NCBI GenBank assembly: GCA_028564705.1
Contig: JAPXFQ010001532.1
Coordinates: 248,001 to 312,000 of the forward strand
Origin: Apricaphanius iberus
Lineage: Eukaryota; Chordata; Actinopteri; Cyprinodontiformes; Aphaniidae
Direction of reading: 5' to 3'
Length of the DNA: 64,000 nucleotides
A program made the position numbers and the translations under genes. The notes under the pieces are model-generated. The model did no database searches. It worked only from the letters and a program-made list of their open reading frames with translations, and had not been told where the DNA came from. Below are positions 62,475 through 64,000 of this stretch, piece by piece (within the stretch, counting starts at the first letter, position 1; the number at the start of each line of letters is the position of its first letter).

Positions 62475-64000
62475 TACACTACCGTTCAAAAGTTTGGGGT
62501 CACCCAAACAATTTTGTGTTTTCCATGAAAAGTCACTTTTATTCACCACCATACGTTGTGAAATGAATAAAAAAATAGAGTCAAGACATTGACAAGGTTA
62601 GAAATAATGATTTTTATTTGAAATAAGATTGTTTTTACATCAAACTTTGCTTTCATCAAAGAATCCTCGATTTGCAGCAATTACAGCATTGCAGACCTTT
62701 GGCATTCTAGCTGTTAATTTGTTGAGGTAATCTGGAGAAATTGCACCCCACGCTTCTAGAAGCAGCTCCCACAATTTGGATTGGTTGGATGGGCACTTCT
62801 TGCGTACCATACGGTCAAGCTGCTCCCACAACAGCTCAACGGGGTTCAAATCTGGTGACTGCGCTGGCCACTCCATTACCGATAGAATACCAGCTGCCTG
62901 CTTCTTCTCTAAATAGTTCTTGCACAATTTCGAGGTGTGTTTTGGGTCATTGTCCTGTTGTAGGATGAAATTGGCTCCAATCAAGCGCTGTCCACTGGGT
63001 ATGGCATGGCGTTGCAAAATGGAGTGATAGCCTTCCTTATTCAGAATCCCTTTTACCCTGTACAAATCTCCCACCTTACCAGCACCAAAGCAACCCCAGA
63101 CCATCACATTACCTCCACCATGCTTAACAGATGGCGTCAGGCATTCTTCCAGCATCTTTTCAGTTGTTCTGCGTCTCACAAACGTTCTTCTTTGTGATCC
63201 AAACACCTCAAACTTGGATTCATCCGTCCACAGCACTTTTTTCCAGTCTTCCTCTGTCCAATGTCTGTGTTCTTTTGCCCATCTTAATCTTTTTCTTTTA
63301 TTGGCCAGTCTCAGATATGGCTTTTTCTTTGCCACTCTGCCCTGAAGCCCAGAATCCCGCAGCCGCCTCTTCACTGTAGATGTTGACACTGGTGTTTTGC
63401 GGGTACTATTTAATGAAGATGCCAGTTGGGGACCTGTGAGGCGTCTGTTTCTCAAACTAGAGACTCTAATGTACTTATCTTCTTGCTCAGTTGTGCAACG
63501 CGGCCTCCCACTTCTTTTTCTACTCTGGTTAGAGCCTGTTTGTGCTGTCCTCTGAAGGGAGTAGTACACACCGTTGTAGGAAATCTTCAATTTCTTAGCA
63601 ATTTCTCGCATGGAATAGCCTTCATTTCTAAGAACAAGAATAGACTGTCGAGTTTCAGATGAAAGTTCTCTTTTTCTGGCCATTTTGAGCGTTTAATTGA
63701 CCCCACAAATGTGATGCTCCAGAAACTCAATCTGCTCAAAGGAAGGTCAGTTTTGTAGCTTCTGTACCGAGCTAAACTGTTTTCAGATGTGTGAACATGA
63801 TTGCACAAGGGTTTTCTAATCATCAATTAGCCTTCTGAGCCAATGAGCAAACACATTGTACCATTAGAACACTGGAGTGATAGTTGCTGGAAATGGGCCT
63901 CTATACACCTATTTAGATATTGCACCAAAAACCAGACATTTGCAGCTAGAATAGTCATTTACCACATTAGCAATGTATAGCGTTTGTTTCTTTAAAGTTA
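62475..64000 (-). mobile_element. Tc1-superfamily transposon with intact transposase (right end outside the window)
   Basis: The left end TACACTACCGTTCAAAAG, followed by TTTGGGGTCACCC, is at 62475 (TA target at 62475-62476). The intact transposase is at 62640-63683, and 63684-64000 is the 5' non-coding part. The second terminus should lie beyond 64000. It is the best-preserved element in the window. Confidence 0.9.
62640..63683 (-). CDS. Tc1/mariner transposase, DD38E type, intact
   Basis: 347 codons without interruption. Residues 1-110 form the paired-like DNA-binding part: the first HTH is around MREIAKKLKISYNGVYYSL (25-43), a basic GRPR linker is at 59-62, and the second HTH is around TGPQLASSLN to STSTVKRRLRD. 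The catalytic acids are Asp154 (LWTDESKF), Asp244 (LQQDNDPKHT) and Glu283 (NPVELLW). GGGNVMVWGCFGAG (189-202) is the usual glycine-rich box. Asp244 and Glu283 have 38 residues between them, against 34 in ordinary Tc1 and Sleeping Beauty; this is the spacing reported for the DD38E 'Intruder' family. All motifs needed for cut-and-paste transposition in the nucleus are visible, so the copy may be recent or active. Confidence 0.93.
   Translation of the reverse strand: MARKRELSSETRQSILVLRNEGYSMREIAKKLKISYNGVYYSLQRTAQTGSNQSRKRSGRPRCTTEQEDKYIRVSSLRNRRLTGPQLASSLNSTRKTPVSTSTVKRRLRDSGLQGRVAKKKPYLRLANKRKRLRWAKEHRHWTEEDWKKVLWTDESKFEVFGSQRRTFVRRRTTEKMLEECLTPSVKHGGGNVMVWGCFGAGKVGDLYRVKGILNKEGYHSILQRHAIPSGQRLIGANFILQQDNDPKHTSKLCKNYLEKKQAAGILSVMEWPAQSPDLNPVELLWEQLDRMVRKKCPSNQSKLWELLLEAWGAISPDYLNKLTARMPKVCNAVIAANRGFFDESKV

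Overview
The window is genomic DNA from a vertebrate, almost certainly a teleost fish. The evidence is intron-split genes of vertebrate type together with a teleost repeat mix: L2-type and other LINEs with fish-like 3' tails, several Tc1 lineages, PIF/Harbinger, hAT and Penelope elements, a tRNA-like SINE, Gypsy pol and a decayed gamma/epsilon-like endogenous retrovirus. I cannot name the species. No rRNA or tRNA gene, CRISPR array or prokaryotic feature is visible.

Three host loci can be supported. (1) A tex12-like synaptonemal-complex gene on the + strand has four coding exons (16907-16990, 28991-29099, 29320-29371, 49530-49674). All splice sites and phases agree, and introns of about 12 kb and 20 kb are filled with transposons. 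(2) A complete 12-exon, 557-codon beta-carotene oxygenase 2 gene (bco2) lies on the - strand (54320 to 50558), tail to tail with tex12. TEX12 and BCO2 are also neighbours in human 11q23, which supports both calls. (3) A CCDC106-like gene on the - strand (about 59120 to 56116) is broken by frameshifts and by a hAT element inserted next to a splice donor. A further candidate first coding exon lies at 60499-60585 (+).

Layout. 1-8.3 kb: a Gypsy pol split into two parts, with a small Harbinger element, a SINE, a TTAA-flanked MITE and an L2 between them, then a minus-strand LINE carrying a Tc1 remnant. 10.1-15.8 kb: a Penelope 3' end split by a Harbinger composite that contains an inverted repeat of about 520 bp arms and an L2. 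16.3-17 kb: possible tex12 promoter and exon 1. 17.5-19.4 kb: a TA-flanked TIR element filled with a GC-rich 43-bp minisatellite. 20-28.5 kb: LINE endonuclease, a multi-exon ZNF862-like hAT pseudogene, SINE, Gypsy integrase, Tc1, nested hAT elements and an L2 fragment, then tex12 exons 2-3. 30-43.8 kb: a G-rich repeat, LINEs and a 5'-truncated endogenous retrovirus (32.3-40.3 kb, - strand) missing its reverse transcriptase core and nearly all of env, and invaded by a Tc1 element. 45.6-47.5 kb: Penelope with a nested SINE. 49.5-54.3 kb: tex12 last exon and bco2. 55.8-59.9 kb: the CCDC106-like locus flanked by a 230-bp inverted duplication. 62.5-64 kb: a Tc1 relative with an intact 347-residue transposase whose catalytic spacing is DD38E.

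Most open reading frames here are pieces of mobile elements. The host genes are functionally unrelated (meiotic chromosome axis; carotenoid cleavage), so their adjacency looks like inherited synteny rather than a joint pathway. The observations most worth a second look are the DD38E transposase, the 99-nt stop-free 3n intron inside bco2, the minisatellite-bearing TIR element in a meiotic gene's intron, and the hAT insertion 11 nt from a splice donor.
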